Source: Limnohabitans lacus
Lineage (GTDB): Bacteria; Pseudomonadota; Gammaproteobacteria; Burkholderiales; Burkholderiaceae_C
Direction of reading: 5' to 3'
Assembly: GCF_030053395.1 (NCBI RefSeq)
Contig: NZ_JASGBH010000008.1
Coordinates: forward strand, 62,001 to 126,000
DNA: 64,000 nt
The notes beneath the pieces were generated by a model that searched no databases, was not told the DNA's origin, and saw nothing but the letters and a program-made list of their open reading frames with translations. This document shows positions 8,174 to 19,368 of this stretch, piece after piece. The position numbers and the translations under genes are program-made. How positions within the stretch are numbered: the stretch's first letter is position 1; every line of letters begins with the position of its first letter.

Positions 8174-8821
8174 ATGCTCACACTCTGCGGCTTTGCGGCC
8201 AGCAACTACTACAACAAAGTCAAATTCGCCCTGCTCGAAAAAGGCGTGCCTTTCGAAGAAGAGCTGGCCTGGGTGGGCAAGACCGACCCCGCCGCCAGCC
8301 CCATTGGCAAAGTGCCTTACATCCGCACACCCCAAGGCCCGGTCTGCGAGTCGGCGGTGATCATGGAGTACATCGAGCAGCAGTACCCGCAAAACCCCTT
8401 GATGCCCGCCGACGCCTTTGCCGCCGCCAAGGTGCGCGAGTTGGTGACCTTCCTGGAACTGCACCTGGAACTGGTGGCTCGCAACCTGTACCCCGAAGCT
8501 TTCTTTGGCGGCAAGATCAGCGACAGCACCAAGGAAAAGACCGGCGCGCAACTCGAAAAGAACATCGCCGCCTTTGCCGGTCTGGCGAAGTTCTCGCCTT
8601 ATGTGGCTGGCGACACACTGACACTGGCCGACTGCGCTGCGGTGGTGCATTTGCCTTTGGTCTCCGGGGCCACCAAGCTGATTTATGGCCGTGACTTTCT
8701 GGCCGACTTGCCGGTACGTGACTACCTGAAGCGCATGGGCGAGCGCGCCACCTTGCAGCAGGTCAACGCCGACCGGAAAGCCAATATGGAGCTGATGCTC
8801 TCGCGCATGAAGGCCAAGTAA
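8174..8821 (+). CDS. Glutathione S-transferase family protein
   Basis: A 215-residue protein of normal GST length. The N-terminal thioredoxin-like domain includes ASNYYNKVKFALLEKGVPFEE, the cis-Pro region GKVPYI and the glutathione-binding ESAVIMEYIEQQYP near residues 58-71. The C-terminal part is helical and contains TLADCAAVVHLPL, a common GST N-capping-box region. It probably conjugates or reduces with glutathione in the cytosol; the substrate is unknown. ATG 8174 follows a GGAGA five to ten bases upstream. The gene stands alone, divergent from the hydroxylase operon, and ends at a clear terminator. Confidence 0.88.
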   Translation: MLTLCGFAASNYYNKVKFALLEKGVPFEEELAWVGKTDPAASPIGKVPYIRTPQGPVCESAVIMEYIEQQYPQNPLMPADAFAAAKVRELVTFLELHLELVARNLYPEAFFGGKISDSTKEKTGAQLEKNIAAFAGLAKFSPYVAGDTLTLADCAAVVHLPLVSGATKLIYGRDFLADLPVRDYLKRMGERATLQQVNADRKANMELMLSRMKAK

Positions 8822-8840
8822 AACCGTCCTTTCTCTTGCC

Positions 8841-8868
8841 AAGGGCTGCTCAATGAGCAGCCCTTTTT
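8841..8868 (+). terminator. Rho-independent terminator after the GST gene
   Basis: Stem AAGGGCTGCTC / GAGCAGCCCTT with a three-base loop, then a T run (8864-8868), twenty bases past the stop codon. Confidence 0.85.
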
Positions 8869-8983
8869 CATGGCGGCTACCGGTTTGGTGTTACCGGTTT
8901 ACCGTGTCCCCGGACACGGCCGCTTGTCACGGGCCATTGATGCACATCAACCCGCTGTTGGTGACCCTGCCTAGGATGAAGCC

Positions 8984-9346
8984 ATGAACTCATCCAACCC
9001 CCTTCACAAAGAGCGGCTGCTGCGCGAACGCACGCAACTGCTGGCGCGCATCGCCCAAGAACGCGGAGGCTTGGTCTCTCGCGTGGACATGGCCGCCGAG
9101 CACGATGTGCGCGATTTTGAAAACCGGGCCCAGGCCATCTCTGAGCGCAACGACGAGTTCGCCATGAACGAACATGAAACGGCCGAACTCGGCGCGCTGG
9201 ATGCGGCGCTGGAACGCTTGGAGGCGGGGCTGTATGGCTCCTGCAAGGACTGCGGCGTGCACATCCCCGAAGCGCGTTTGGCCGCTTACCCTGCCGCGAT
9301 GCGCTGCATCGACTGCCAAAGCAGTTTCGAAAACCCCCATGGATGA
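8984..9346 (+). CDS. DksA/TraR-family C4 zinc-finger protein
   Basis: A 120-residue protein. The N-terminal half is a charged helical, coiled-coil-like region (KERLLRERTQLLARIAQ). The C-terminal zinc finger has the pattern C-x2-C-x17-C-x2-C (SCKDC ... RCIDC). DksA-like proteins reach into the RNA polymerase secondary channel, but this one is shorter than DksA itself and resembles the smaller DksA/TraR or YbiI-type paralogues. The residues LDAALERLEAGLYGSCKDCG match the family closely. It is probably co-transcribed with the next gene, which starts 16 bases later. Confidence 0.85.
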   Translation: MNSSNPLHKERLLRERTQLLARIAQERGGLVSRVDMAAEHDVRDFENRAQAISERNDEFAMNEHETAELGALDAALERLEAGLYGSCKDCGVHIPEARLAAYPAAMRCIDCQSSFENPHG

Positions 9347-9362
9347 CACACCAGGATTTCAC

Positions 9363-9737
9363 ATGAGCACTTTCCACGCCGTGGTCTGGATGGACCACCA
9401 AGAAGCCCACGTGGTCATGTTTGACCGTGAACACATTCAGGCACAACGCATCCACTCGCGCAGCCACCACAAACACCAAGGCAAGGTGGGGGATGCGGTG
9501 GCTTTCTACCAAGACATTGCGACAGCGCTGATCGGCACCCACGAAGTGCTGCTGACCGGCCCTGGACTGGCGCGCCAAGAATTTCGGGTCTGGTGCCAAC
9601 AGCACCAAGCGGCGACCGCAAACCGCATCGTGGACAGCATCGCCAGCGACCACCCCAGCGATGCGCAATTGGCGGCCCTGGCCAAACAGTATTTCAAGAA
9701 GTTTGACGCGATGGCCGCTGACCCTTCTCAGGGCTGA
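9363..9737 (+). CDS. Small conserved protein resembling 'translational machinery protein' family
   Basis: A 124-residue soluble protein. The start STFHAVVWMDHQEAHVVMF, the His-rich stretch SRSHHKHQ and GTHEVLLTGPGLARQEF resemble a family annotated as translational machinery (eRF1 domain-like) proteins in proteobacteria. The real function is unknown to me. ATG 9363 has AGGA eight bases upstream. An in-frame ATG near 9340, overlapping the previous stop, is possible but has a poorer ribosome site. The close spacing to the DksA-like gene suggests an operon. Confidence 0.6.
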   Translation: MSTFHAVVWMDHQEAHVVMFDREHIQAQRIHSRSHHKHQGKVGDAVAFYQDIATALIGTHEVLLTGPGLARQEFRVWCQQHQAATANRIVDSIASDHPSDAQLAALAKQYFKKFDAMAADPSQG

Positions 9738-9766
9738 CCCTGCTGCGCGCAGGCAGGGTGACTGCT

Positions 9767-10192
9767 ATGCTTGAACGCATGCGCAGCTTGTTTCACCTTG
9801 CCTTTCATGTATCCGACTTGGACGAGGCCCGCCGCTTTTACGGCGGTGTGCTCGGCTGCCAAGAAGGTCGTTCTACCGACACCTGGGTGGATTTTGATTT
9901 CTTCTCGCACCAGATTTCTCTGCACCTGGGCGAGCCCTTCAAGACCAGCAACACAGGCCGCGTGGGCGAGCATCTGGTGCCCATGCCACACTTTGGTTTG
10001 ATCTTGCAGGCCGGCGATTGGCAAACGCTTGCCGACCGCTTAAAAGCCAGTGGCCTGCGTTTTGTGATCGAGCCGCACCTGCGGTTTGCGGGTCAGCCAG
10101 GCGAACAATGGACCATGTTTTTCATGGACCCGTTTGGCAACCCGATCGAGGTCAAAGGCTTCGCGGATCTGGAGACGGTCTACCAAAGCTGA
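9767..10192 (+). CDS. VOC (glyoxalase/bleomycin resistance/dioxygenase) superfamily protein
   Basis: A 141-residue protein with one complete VOC module pair. LFHLAFHVSDLDEARRFYGGVLG opens the first beta-alpha-beta-beta-beta repeat, and FFMDPFGNPIEVKGF closes the second. The first His (in LAFHV), a mid His (ISLHLGE) and the C-terminal Glu (PIEVKG) are the usual metal ligands. Activity is not assignable within this broad family. An in-frame GTG at 9758 is an alternative start; ATG 9767 has AGG nine bases upstream. It converges on mrdA with only 15 bases between stops. Confidence 0.82.
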   Translation: MLERMRSLFHLAFHVSDLDEARRFYGGVLGCQEGRSTDTWVDFDFFSHQISLHLGEPFKTSNTGRVGEHLVPMPHFGLILQAGDWQTLADRLKASGLRFVIEPHLRFAGQPGEQWTMFFMDPFGNPIEVKGFADLETVYQS

Positions 10193-10207
10193 CCGGCCAA
10201 GCGTGCC

Positions 10208-12193
10208 TCAGCGCAAGCCGTCGCTGGCCTTTTTGGGGTCCAGCACGATGTCCTGCTTGGCGCGGGGCGTGCCAATGGGCCGTGAGCTTTGGCCCTGCTG
10301 CGTGGCCAAGATGTCCTCGGGGCTGGGGTATTGGCCTTGCAGCCAATAGTCGAACACGCGCCGCGCAATCGGCGCCGCATGGGCCGCACCAAAGCCTGCG
10401 TTTTCCACCACCAGCGCCAGCGCAATTTGCGGCGCATCGGCCGGCGCATAGGCCATGTACAAGGCATGGTCGCGCTGGTATTCACCCAACTTGCTGGCGT
10501 TGTACTTTTCTTTCTGACCAATCGTCACCGCTTGCGCGGTACCGGTCTTGCCCGCACTTTGGTAGGCCGAGCCGGCAAACACCTGCGCCGAGGTGCCCGA
10601 TGTGGCCACGCCGATCAAGCCATTGCGCACCACGGCAATGTGATCGGGGTTGAAACCCAGGTTTACCGGTGCGGTATCGGTGACAGCTGACTGTGCATGG
10701 GTCAAGGCGTCTTGCGTGGCCTTGACCACGCGGGGCGTGTATTTCATGCCACCACTGGCCACAGTGGCCGTGGCCGAGGCCAGCTGCAGCATGGTGAAGT
10801 TGTTGTAGCCCTGACCAATGCCCAGGGAAATCGTCTCACCGGCATACCATTTTTGCTGCTCTGGCCGCTTGTAGTAGTTGCGCTTCCAGTCGGTGCTGGG
10901 CAAGATGCCGCGCACCTCGCCCGGCAAATCGATGCCCGTGATCTGTCCAAAGCCCAGCGGTTTCATGAAGTCATGGATGGTGTCCACGCCCATGTCGTTG
11001 GCCAAGGAGTAGTAGTACACATTGCTCGACAACACGATGGAGCGCACCATGTCCACTGGCCCCAGCCCAGAGTCGCCATGGCTGCGAAAAGTATGACCGC
11101 CAAAAGTCCACGAACCGTTGTCCTGTGTGATGGCGCTGGCACTGCGTTTACCGGTGGTCAAGGCCGCCAAGGCCATGAAAGGTTTGTAGGTGGAGCCTGG
11201 CGGGTAAGTGCCCCGCAAAGCACGGTTGAGCAAGGGCTTGTCCATCGACTCGTTGAGCATCTGCCAGTTCTCGACATCGATCCCGTCCACGAACAAATTG
11301 GGATCAAAGGTCGGTTTGCTCACAAAGGCCAACACCTCACCGGTGTTGGGGTCCAGCGCGACCAAGGCGCCACGGCGGTTGCCAAACAAGTCCTCGACCA
11401 TTTTTTGCAAGCGGATGTCGATGGACAGGACCACGTTTTGGCCCGGTATGGCCGGTCGACTCGACAGGCTGCGTGTGGCTCGCCCTCCAGCCGAAGTTTC
11501 CACTTGGTTCACACCGGTGATGCCATGCAACTCACGCTCGTAGCGCTGCTCGACACCCAACTTGCCGATGTATTCGGTGCCCCGGTAATTGCCCAACTCG
11601 TCGTCGTCTTCAATGCGCTCTTTTTCCTTGGCATTGATGCGCCCGATGTAGCCGATCACATGGCTGGCCAACTCACCAAAGGGGTACTGCCGGAACAAAC
11701 GGGCCTTGATGTCCACCCCAGGAAATCGGTAACGCTGCGCACTGAAGCGGGCCACCTCTTCGTCGGTCAATCGCGTACGAATGGGCAGTGAGTCAAAACT
11801 CTTGGACTCTTCTCGCAAGCGCTTGAAGCGGCGGCGGTCCTTGGCCTGAATGTCCACCAACTCGGCCAACTCGTTGATCGTCGTCTCTAAGTCCTTGACC
11901 TTGGAGGGTGTGATCTCAAGGGTGAAAGCAGAATAGTTGCTGGCCAGCACCACGCCGTTGCGATCCATGATCGTGCCGCGCGGCGGGACGGTTGGCAAAA
12001 CAGCGGTTCGGTTGTTTTCGGCCTGCTCTAAAAGGTCATCGTGGCGCACTATTTGCAAATAGGCCAGTCGGGTCAACAACAGCACAAAACACACCAGCAC
12101 CACCGCCTGCACCACCAAGATGCGCTCACGAAAACGCGAGATGTCGGCCTGCGTGTCTCGCAGCTCGGCCAGCGAAGGCAGACTGATTCGCAT
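10208..12193 (-). CDS. mrdA: Penicillin-binding protein 2, elongasome transpeptidase
   Basis: A 661-residue protein. A single N-terminal membrane anchor (about residues 25-45, ILVVQAVVLVCFVLLLTRL) is followed by the pedestal domain (PPRGTIMDRNG) and the transpeptidase domain. The active motifs are present: SxxK in PPGSTYKPF, SSN in VLSSNVYY, and KTG in AGKTGTAQA. PBP2 crosslinks side-wall peptidoglycan with RodA and MreBCD. It starts two bases past the mreD stop, as the last gene of mreB-mreC-mreD-mrdA. The partner rodA, which often follows in related genomes, is not next to it here. Confidence 0.95.
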   Translation of the reverse strand: MRISLPSLAELRDTQADISRFRERILVVQAVVLVCFVLLLTRLAYLQIVRHDDLLEQAENNRTAVLPTVPPRGTIMDRNGVVLASNYSAFTLEITPSKVKDLETTINELAELVDIQAKDRRRFKRLREESKSFDSLPIRTRLTDEEVARFSAQRYRFPGVDIKARLFRQYPFGELASHVIGYIGRINAKEKERIEDDDELGNYRGTEYIGKLGVEQRYERELHGITGVNQVETSAGGRATRSLSSRPAIPGQNVVLSIDIRLQKMVEDLFGNRRGALVALDPNTGEVLAFVSKPTFDPNLFVDGIDVENWQMLNESMDKPLLNRALRGTYPPGSTYKPFMALAALTTGKRSASAITQDNGSWTFGGHTFRSHGDSGLGPVDMVRSIVLSSNVYYYSLANDMGVDTIHDFMKPLGFGQITGIDLPGEVRGILPSTDWKRNYYKRPEQQKWYAGETISLGIGQGYNNFTMLQLASATATVASGGMKYTPRVVKATQDALTHAQSAVTDTAPVNLGFNPDHIAVVRNGLIGVATSGTSAQVFAGSAYQSAGKTGTAQAVTIGQKEKYNASKLGEYQRDHALYMAYAPADAPQIALALVVENAGFGAAHAAPIARRVFDYWLQGQYPSPEDILATQQGQSSRPIGTPRAKQDIVLDPKKASDGLR

Positions 12194-12195
12194 GT

Positions 12196-12717
12196 TCAAA
12201 GCGGCCGGATGTCGTCCGGCGCAAAGGCGCGCCTTTGCGGGGCCAACAACAAAGCCCCCAACAAGGGCCACAAGGCTGCTTGCAAAAACGGTGAAAACAG
12301 CTGGCTCCAGTGCGGCCAGGCGTCTTGCACAATCAAGCGCGTGCCCCACTCCAAAACCGCCGCGACGATGAACAGAGGCACGATTTGCAGCGCTTGCTCG
12401 CGCAAAGGAAACCACAGCAAGCGGCGCTGAATGGCCAGCGCCATGCTGCTGAGCACCACATACGACAAAGCGTTTTGACCCAGCAAGGCCGACTCGTGCA
12501 CATCGAGCGCCAGGCCCAAGACAAAGGCCAGCAAGACGCCCACGCGCCGGGGTTGGTGCACATTCCAGAACACCACCACGATGGCCAGAACATCGGGCAA
12601 CCACCGCAGCCCTGTCAGGCCCAACAGCATATTGACCAGCAAGGCCAACAGCAACGTGAATGCAATGAAGCGCGGATTGGCTGGCAGCAGCAAAGGACGA
12701 CCTGCAGGCATGATCAT
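12196..12717 (-). CDS. mreD: Rod shape-determining protein MreD
   Basis: A 173-residue integral membrane protein with about five hydrophobic segments (for example FIAFTLLLALLVNMLLGLTG and VGVLLAFVLGLALDVH). It has the MreD motif LGLALDVHESALLGQNALSY. It bridges the MreBC scaffold to the peptidoglycan machinery. ATG 12717 overlaps the mreC stop by four bases (ATGA), indicating translational coupling. An internal ATG two codons later is less likely. Confidence 0.93.
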   Translation of the reverse strand: MIMPAGRPLLLPANPRFIAFTLLLALLVNMLLGLTGLRWLPDVLAIVVVFWNVHQPRRVGVLLAFVLGLALDVHESALLGQNALSYVVLSSMALAIQRRLLWFPLREQALQIVPLFIVAAVLEWGTRLIVQDAWPHWSQLFSPFLQAALWPLLGALLLAPQRRAFAPDDIRPL

Positions 12718-13664
12718 GGTTTGACTCCTGAGGCGGCCGCTGCGGGTGTGGCCGAAGTTTTGTGTTTGCTGTGGTTTTTGACGGGCACCACTGGCGCGGG
12801 CAATGCAGGCCAATCTTTCACGGGCGCCAGCACCAACAAATGACGACCGCGCACCACGGCCATCGGCTTGGCATGCACACGCGCAAACGACGAGTCAATG
12901 CGACGGTCAATCTGGGTGATGGTGCCCACATGCAAACCGGCCGGGTAAACCCCATCGATGCCGCTGGTGGTGAGCAAATCGCCTTCTTTCATGTCTGCAC
13001 CAGCGGGCACAAACTTCAATTCCAACGAGCCCCCCAAGGTGTTGGGATCGCCGTTGGCAACATGGCGCGTGCCCGTTCTCGCATTCATCACCGGGATGCT
13101 TTGGTCCCGGTCGGTCAACAAGGTCACCTCGCTGATAAGGGGGTAAACACGGGTGATCTGACCGAACACGCCCGCCGCATCGATCACAGCCGAGCCGGGC
13201 TCAATACCGCCGTTGTGACCACGATCGACGATCACGCGTTCACTGTACGCGTCGGTGGTGGCGTACAAAACCTGAACCGGCTTGGATGGCCCCGCAAATT
13301 CTTTGCGCAGATCGAGCAATTCACGCAGCTGGGCGTTTTCCTGCAGCAATTGCTCGACTTGTTGCAGGCGTTGTGTTTGACCGATCGAGCGAGCCTGAAA
13401 ACTCTGTGCCGCATCTCGCGCTTTGTCCAGATCAACGAAATACTCGCTCAAGCCCTGAGCGGCCCGCCCAGGCTGCAAAGACAACCATTGCAAGGGGGCC
13501 AGGACCATGGCGATGCCCGCGCGAACAGGGTAAGAAATTTTGAGACGGTGATCGGCCGCCATCAACAAGATGGACAACAAGCCAAGCAAAACCAATTTGG
13601 AGATCGCAGACAGGCCCTGCCGAAAAATTGGCGGCGCACTGCGCTCAAAGGTATCCAGAGCCAT
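12714..13664 (-). CDS. mreC: Rod shape-determining protein MreC
   Basis: A 316-residue bitopic protein: one TM segment (about residues 22-40), a coiled-coil region (QRLQQVEQLLQENAQLRELLDL) and the beta-rich periplasmic domain with YSERVIVDRG, GSAVIDAAGVFGQITRVYP and LLTTSGIDGVYPAGLHVG, all standard MreC elements. The C-terminal tail is Lys/Pro/Ala-rich and probably disordered. It organises the elongasome in the periplasm and works with MreB, MreD and PBP2. Confidence 0.95.
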   Translation of the reverse strand: MALDTFERSAPPIFRQGLSAISKLVLLGLLSILLMAADHRLKISYPVRAGIAMVLAPLQWLSLQPGRAAQGLSEYFVDLDKARDAAQSFQARSIGQTQRLQQVEQLLQENAQLRELLDLRKEFAGPSKPVQVLYATTDAYSERVIVDRGHNGGIEPGSAVIDAAGVFGQITRVYPLISEVTLLTDRDQSIPVMNARTGTRHVANGDPNTLGGSLELKFVPAGADMKEGDLLTTSGIDGVYPAGLHVGTITQIDRRIDSSFARVHAKPMAVVRGRHLLVLAPVKDWPALPAPVVPVKNHSKHKTSATPAAAASGVKP

Positions 13665-13735
13665 GGTCGAATTGCACCGGATTCAGGGTGGATGACAAAC
13701 CGCAAGCGGCCTGCACTGGACAGGCCGGCACAGGC

Positions 13736-14992
<1,257 letters not shown>

Positions 14993-15292
14993 ATGTCCCT
15001 GACCTCGCAGGATATTGCCCGGATCGCGAACCTCGCCCGTCTGGAGCTCAAGACCGAAGAAAGTGAGCGCATGCTCACCCAGATCAACGGCTTCTTTGGC
15101 ATTGTGAAAGCCATGCAGGCGGTGGACACCACGGGGATCGAGCCCATGGCCCACCCTGTGGCGGCCATCCGGGACATCACACTGCGCCTGCGACCTGACG
15201 TGGCCAGCGAGCCCAACCAACGCGATCTGAACCAGCAAAGCGCCCCGGCCGTCGAACGCGGCCTGTTCCTGGTTCCCAAAGTCATCGAGTAA
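14993..15292 (+). CDS. gatC: Asp-tRNA(Asn)/Glu-tRNA(Gln) amidotransferase subunit C
   Basis: A 99-residue protein with the GatC pattern [36 protein letters not shown] and a C-terminal [10 protein letters not shown]. It forms the belt that holds GatA and GatB together in the amidotransferase that makes Gln-tRNA(Gln) or Asn-tRNA(Asn). First gene of gatCAB; gatA begins three bases past its stop. Confidence 0.95.
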   Translation: MSLTSQDIARIANLARLELKTEESERMLTQINGFFGIVKAMQAVDTTGIEPMAHPVAAIRDITLRLRPDVASEPNQRDLNQQSAPAVERGLFLVPKVIE

Positions 15293-15295
15293 GCC

Positions 15296-16756
15296 ATGAG
15301 TGATCTGCACAACCTCAGCGTGAAAGCGCTGGCCACCCTATTACAGAACAAAGAAGTCAGCGCCGTCGAAGTGGCGACCCGCTTTTTGGCCCGCATGGGC
15401 GGCAACCCGCACAACACCTTTTTGGACATCGACAGCGAAGTGACGTTGGCCCAAGCCCAAGCTTCGGACGCCAAACTGGCGGACGGGACCGCAGGCCCCC
15501 TCGAAGGCGTGCCTGTGGCGCACAAGGACGTGTTCGTGACCCGCGACTTCGCCACCACCGCTGGCTCCAAAATCCTGAGCGGCTACCGCTCGCCCTTTGA
15601 TGCCACCGTGGTGCAGCGCCTGCGCACGGCGGGCATGGTGTCTTTGGGCAAGCTCAACTGCGACGAATTCGCCATGGGCTCGGCCAACGAGAACTCGGCC
15701 TACGGCCCGGTGCAAAACCCCTGGGACACGACCCGCGTGCCCGGCGGGTCTTCTGGCGGCAGCGCAGCGGCAGTGGCCGCTGGCCTGGCCCCTGCGGCCA
15801 CCGGCACCGACACGGGCGGCTCGATCCGCCAACCCGCCAGCTTTTGCGGCATCACCGGCATCAAACCGACCTATGGCCGCGCATCGCGCTACGGCATGAT
15901 CGCCTACGCCTCCAGCTTGGACCAAGCCGGCCCCATGGCCCGCAGCGCTGAAGACTGCGCCCTCTTGCTGAGTGCCATGTGCGGCGGCGACATCGACCGC
16001 GACTCGACTTCGCTGGACATGCCCAGCGAAGACTTCACGGCATCGCTGAACAGCTCGATCGAAGGCCTGCGCATCGGCATTCCTCAAGAATTCTTTGGTG
16101 AAGGCTTGTCAGCCGATGTGCGCGCCGCCGTGGACAGCGCTTTGCGCGAGTATGAAAAGCTCGGCGCCAAGCTGGTGCCCATCAGCCTGCCGCGCACCGA
16201 GTTGTCGATTCCGGTGTACTACATCATTGCCCCGGCCGAAGCCAGCTCCAACTTGAGCCGCTTTGACGGCGTGAAATTTGGCCACCGCGCCAAGGACTAC
16301 ACCGACCTGGTGGACATGTACAAAAAGACCCGCGCTGAAGGCTTTGGCAACGAAGTCAAGCGCCGCATCATGACCGGCGCTTATGTGCTGAGCCACGGCT
16401 ACTACGACGCCTACTACCTGCAAGCGCAAAAAATCCGCCGCATGATCGCCGACGACTTCCAAAACGCATTCAAAGAATGCGACGTGATCGCAGGACCGGT
16501 GGCACCGACAGTGGCTTGGAAATTTGGCGACAACGCCAACGACCCTGTGGCCGACTATCTGGCCGACATCTTCACCCTGCCCGCCTCGCTGGCCGGTTTG
16601 CCCGGCATGAGCGTGCCCGCAGGCTTTGGCGCACAGGGCATGCCCGTGGGCCTGCAGTTGATTGGCAACTATTTCAAGGAAGCCCAGTTGCTGAACGCCG
16701 CGCACCGCCTGCAACAGGCGACCGATTTCCACCTTCGCAAGCCGGAGGGCATTTGA
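15296..16756 (+). CDS. gatA: Asp-tRNA(Asn)/Glu-tRNA(Gln) amidotransferase subunit A
   Basis: A 486-residue amidase-signature protein. The Ser-cisSer-Lys triad regions are present: Lys in [10 protein letters not shown], the Gly/Ser-rich [14 protein letters not shown], and the nucleophile Ser in [11 protein letters not shown]. It hydrolyses glutamine and delivers ammonia to GatB. Normal length, intact, and spaced tightly between gatC and gatB. Confidence 0.97.
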   Translation: MSDLHNLSVKALATLLQNKEVSAVEVATRFLARMGGNPHNTFLDIDSEVTLAQAQASDAKLADGTAGPLEGVPVAHKDVFVTRDFATTAGSKILSGYRSPFDATVVQRLRTAGMVSLGKLNCDEFAMGSANENSAYGPVQNPWDTTRVPGGSSGGSAAAVAAGLAPAATGTDTGGSIRQPASFCGITGIKPTYGRASRYGMIAYASSLDQAGPMARSAEDCALLLSAMCGGDIDRDSTSLDMPSEDFTASLNSSIEGLRIGIPQEFFGEGLSADVRAAVDSALREYEKLGAKLVPISLPRTELSIPVYYIIAPAEASSNLSRFDGVKFGHRAKDYTDLVDMYKKTRAEGFGNEVKRRIMTGAYVLSHGYYDAYYLQAQKIRRMIADDFQNAFKECDVIAGPVAPTVAWKFGDNANDPVADYLADIFTLPASLAGLPGMSVPAGFGAQGMPVGLQLIGNYFKEAQLLNAAHRLQQATDFHLRKPEGI

Positions 16757-16757
16757 T

Positions 16758-18209
16758 ATGAGCAAACTCGTCCAAGGCTACGAAGTCGTCATCGGCTTTG
16801 AAACACACGCCCAACTTTCGACCACCAGCAAGATCTTCAGCCGCGCCGCCACCGCCTTTGGCGCCGAAGCCAACACGCAAGCCTGCGCGGTGGACATGGC
16901 CCTGCCCGGCACGCTGCCGGTGATGAACATCGGCGCAGTGGAACGCGCCATTGAATTCGGCTTGGCCATCAACGCCCACATCGCTGAGCGCAGCATCTTT
17001 GCGCGCAAAAACTACTTTTACCCCGATCTGCCCAAGGGCTACCAGATCAGCCAGTTCGAGATCCCGGTGGTGCAAGGCGGCGAGGTGTCGTTCTTCCTCG
17101 AAGAAGGCAAAGAGACCGTGCGCAAAACCGTGCGCCTGGAGCGTGCCCACCTCGAAGAAGACGCGGGCAAATCACTGCACGAAGACTTCATTGGGCAAAG
17201 CGGCATCGACCTGAACCGCGCGGGCACGCCGCTTTTGGAGATCGTGACACGGCCCGACATGAGCAGCAGCGAAGAAGCCGTGGCCTACGCCAAAGAACTG
17301 CACAAAATCGTGACATGGATTGGCATTTGCGACGGCAACATGCAAGAGGGCTCGTTCCGATGCGACGCCAACGTCTCGGTGCGCAAGCCTGGCGCCGAGC
17401 TGGGCACCCGCCGCGAGATCAAGAACCTGAACAGTTTCAAGTTCATGCAGCAGGCCATCGACTACGAAGTGCGTTGGCAAATCGAGCAAATCGAAGACGG
17501 TCACGCCATCCAGCAAGCCACGGTGCTGTTCGACCCCGACACGGGCGAGACCCGCGCCATGCGCACCAAGGAAGACGCCGCCGACTACCGCTATTTCCCC
17601 GATCCGGACCTGCCACCGCTGGTGATTGGCCGCGACTGGGTCGAGCGCGTCAAAGGCGAAATGGCCGAGCTGCCCCGCGTGATGGCCGAGCGTTTTGTCA
17701 AAGACTACGCACTGCCTGAATACGACGCCACGCAACTGACGCAAAGCAAAGCGGTCGCCGCCTACTTTGAAGCCACGGCCAAGGCGTGCGGCCAGCCCAA
17801 GCTGGCCAGCAACTGGATCATGGGCGAGGTGTCACGCCGCTTGAACGCCAGCGAGATGAGCATTGAGCAAGCGCCCGTCAGCGCTGCCCAACTGGCGGCT
17901 CTTATCGGCCGCATCAGCGACAACACCATCAGCAACAACGCGGCGCGTCAGGTGTTTGAAGGTCTGTGGAACAAGGAAGGCGAAGTCGACGCCATCATCG
18001 AAGCCAAAGGCCTCAAGCAGATGAACGACACCGGCGAGCTGGAAAAGATCATCGACGAAGTTCTGGCCGCCAACCCCAAGAACGTGGAAGAGTTCAAGGC
18101 CGGCAACGCCAAAGCCCTGAACGGCCTGGTCGGCCCGATCATGAAAGCCAGCAAGGGCAAGGCCAATCCGGGGCAGGTCAATGCGTTGTTGATGAAGAAG
18201 CTGGGCTGA
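16758..18209 (+). CDS. gatB: Asp-tRNA(Asn)/Glu-tRNA(Gln) amidotransferase subunit B
   Basis: A 483-residue protein with the GatB hallmarks [18 protein letters not shown] near the N-terminus, [41 protein letters not shown] and [13 protein letters not shown]. The C-terminal YqeY-like tail ends in [12 protein letters not shown]. It activates the mischarged tRNA and transfers ammonia to it. It starts one base after the gatA stop and is followed by a strong terminator. Confidence 0.97.
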   Translation: MSKLVQGYEVVIGFETHAQLSTTSKIFSRAATAFGAEANTQACAVDMALPGTLPVMNIGAVERAIEFGLAINAHIAERSIFARKNYFYPDLPKGYQISQFEIPVVQGGEVSFFLEEGKETVRKTVRLERAHLEEDAGKSLHEDFIGQSGIDLNRAGTPLLEIVTRPDMSSSEEAVAYAKELHKIVTWIGICDGNMQEGSFRCDANVSVRKPGAELGTRREIKNLNSFKFMQQAIDYEVRWQIEQIEDGHAIQQATVLFDPDTGETRAMRTKEDAADYRYFPDPDLPPLVIGRDWVERVKGEMAELPRVMAERFVKDYALPEYDATQLTQSKAVAAYFEATAKACGQPKLASNWIMGEVSRRLNASEMSIEQAPVSAAQLAALIGRISDNTISNNAARQVFEGLWNKEGEVDAIIEAKGLKQMNDTGELEKIIDEVLAANPKNVEEFKAGNAKALNGLVGPIMKASKGKANPGQVNALLMKKLG

Positions 18210-18227
18210 TCGACCTCGTCACCCCTG

Positions 18228-18267
18228 GCCGTTTGCGCTTCAGCCGTGAAGCGCAAACGGCTTTTTT
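18228..18267 (+). terminator. Rho-independent terminator of gatCAB
   Basis: A perfect 15-bp stem (GCCGTTTGCGCTTCA and its complement) with a four-base loop GCCG, followed by six T. The T run overlaps the stop codon of the convergent gene at 18266. Confidence 0.92.
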
Positions 18268-19285
18268 ACGCTTCAGCCTGGACCAAAGGCACGATGTCCT
18301 GCTCAATCGCCCCAAACAGGCTTTCCCCGTTTGGACCCTTCATTTCGATGCGGATGGTGTCGCCGAACTTCATGAACTCGGTGCTGGGTTTGCCGTCCAA
18401 GATGGTTTCGATGGCGCGTTTTTCGGCGATGCAGCTGTAGCCCTTGGGCCAAGTTTTCTGGCCGTTAACTTCTTCACTCTTGTTGCTCACCGTGCCGCTG
18501 CCCACGATGGAGCCGGCGCGCACGTTGCGGGTTTTGCAGATGTGGGCAATCAGCTGACCGAAGTGGAAGGTCATCTCGGGGCCGGCTTCGCACATGCCCA
18601 CTTTGCGGCCATTCCAGGTGGACTGGAGCGTCAGGTGGACACGGCCACCTTGCCAAGCGTCGCCCAGTTCGTCGGGCGTGATGGCCACGGGGCTGAAGGC
18701 GGTGGCGGGCTTGCTCTGGAAGAAGCCAAAGCCTTTGGCCAGCTCGTTCGGAATCAGGTTGCGCAGGCTCACGTCGTTGGCCAGCATGAGCAGGCGCACC
18801 GCGTCGATCGCGTCATCGGCATTGGTTTGCATGGGCACATCGCTGGTGATGACGGCGATCTCGGCCTCGAAGTCGATGCCAAAGGCTTCGCTGGCGCAGA
18901 CCACGGGGTCGCAAGGGCCGATGAAGTCATCGCTGCCGCCCTGGTACATCAGCGGGTCGGTGTAGAAACTGCTGGGCACTTCGGAGTTGCGCGCGGCGCG
19001 CACCAGCTCCACGTGGTTGATGTAGGCCGAGCCGTCGGCCCATTGGTAAGCACGCGGCAAAGGCGCCATGCACTGCTCGGGGTTGAAGGAAAAGGCGTGC
19101 CGCGCTTTGCCTTGGTTGAGCGTGGTGTACAGATCTTCCAATTGGGGCGCCAGAAAGTTCCAGTCGTCCAGCACCTGCTGCAATGTGTTGGCGATGCCGG
19201 TCGCATAATGGGCGGTACTCAGATCGCGGGAAACCAGCACCAGTTGACCATCGCGTGAGCCGTCTTTGTATGTCGCCAATTTCAT
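18266..19285 (-). CDS. Fumarylacetoacetate hydrolase family protein
   Basis: A 339-residue protein. The C-terminal FAH domain shows the metal-ligand pattern GIDFEAEIAVI, the motif TFHFGQLIAHICKTRNV and GSIVGSGTVSNK, and the closing FGDTIRIEMKGPNGESLFG. It probably cleaves a C-C bond of a dicarbonyl intermediate in aromatic catabolism. The exact substrate is uncertain because this family includes tyrosine-degradation FAH and 2-hydroxyhepta-type hydrolases. It is divergent from an IclR-family regulator 102 bases away that probably controls it. Confidence 0.88.
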   Translation of the reverse strand: MKLATYKDGSRDGQLVLVSRDLSTAHYATGIANTLQQVLDDWNFLAPQLEDLYTTLNQGKARHAFSFNPEQCMAPLPRAYQWADGSAYINHVELVRAARNSEVPSSFYTDPLMYQGGSDDFIGPCDPVVCASEAFGIDFEAEIAVITSDVPMQTNADDAIDAVRLLMLANDVSLRNLIPNELAKGFGFFQSKPATAFSPVAITPDELGDAWQGGRVHLTLQSTWNGRKVGMCEAGPEMTFHFGQLIAHICKTRNVRAGSIVGSGTVSNKSEEVNGQKTWPKGYSCIAEKRAIETILDGKPSTEFMKFGDTIRIEMKGPNGESLFGAIEQDIVPLVQAEA

Positions 19286-19346
19286 GTTGTGTGTGTCCGT
19301 GGGTGTCGCAATGCGCTACAGTGGGTCAGCGCGCAAATTACGCATT

Positions 19347-19368
19347 GTTAAACTCGTTTAACTAAACG
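19347..19368. promoter_or_regulatory. Candidate IclR operator between FAH and iclR-type genes
   Basis: Two overlapping inverted repeats: GTTAAA-CTCG-TTTAAC (19347-19362) and CGTTT-AACT-AAACG (19355-19368). They lie in the short AT-rich gap between two divergent genes, a common place for an autoregulating IclR site. Confidence 0.5.
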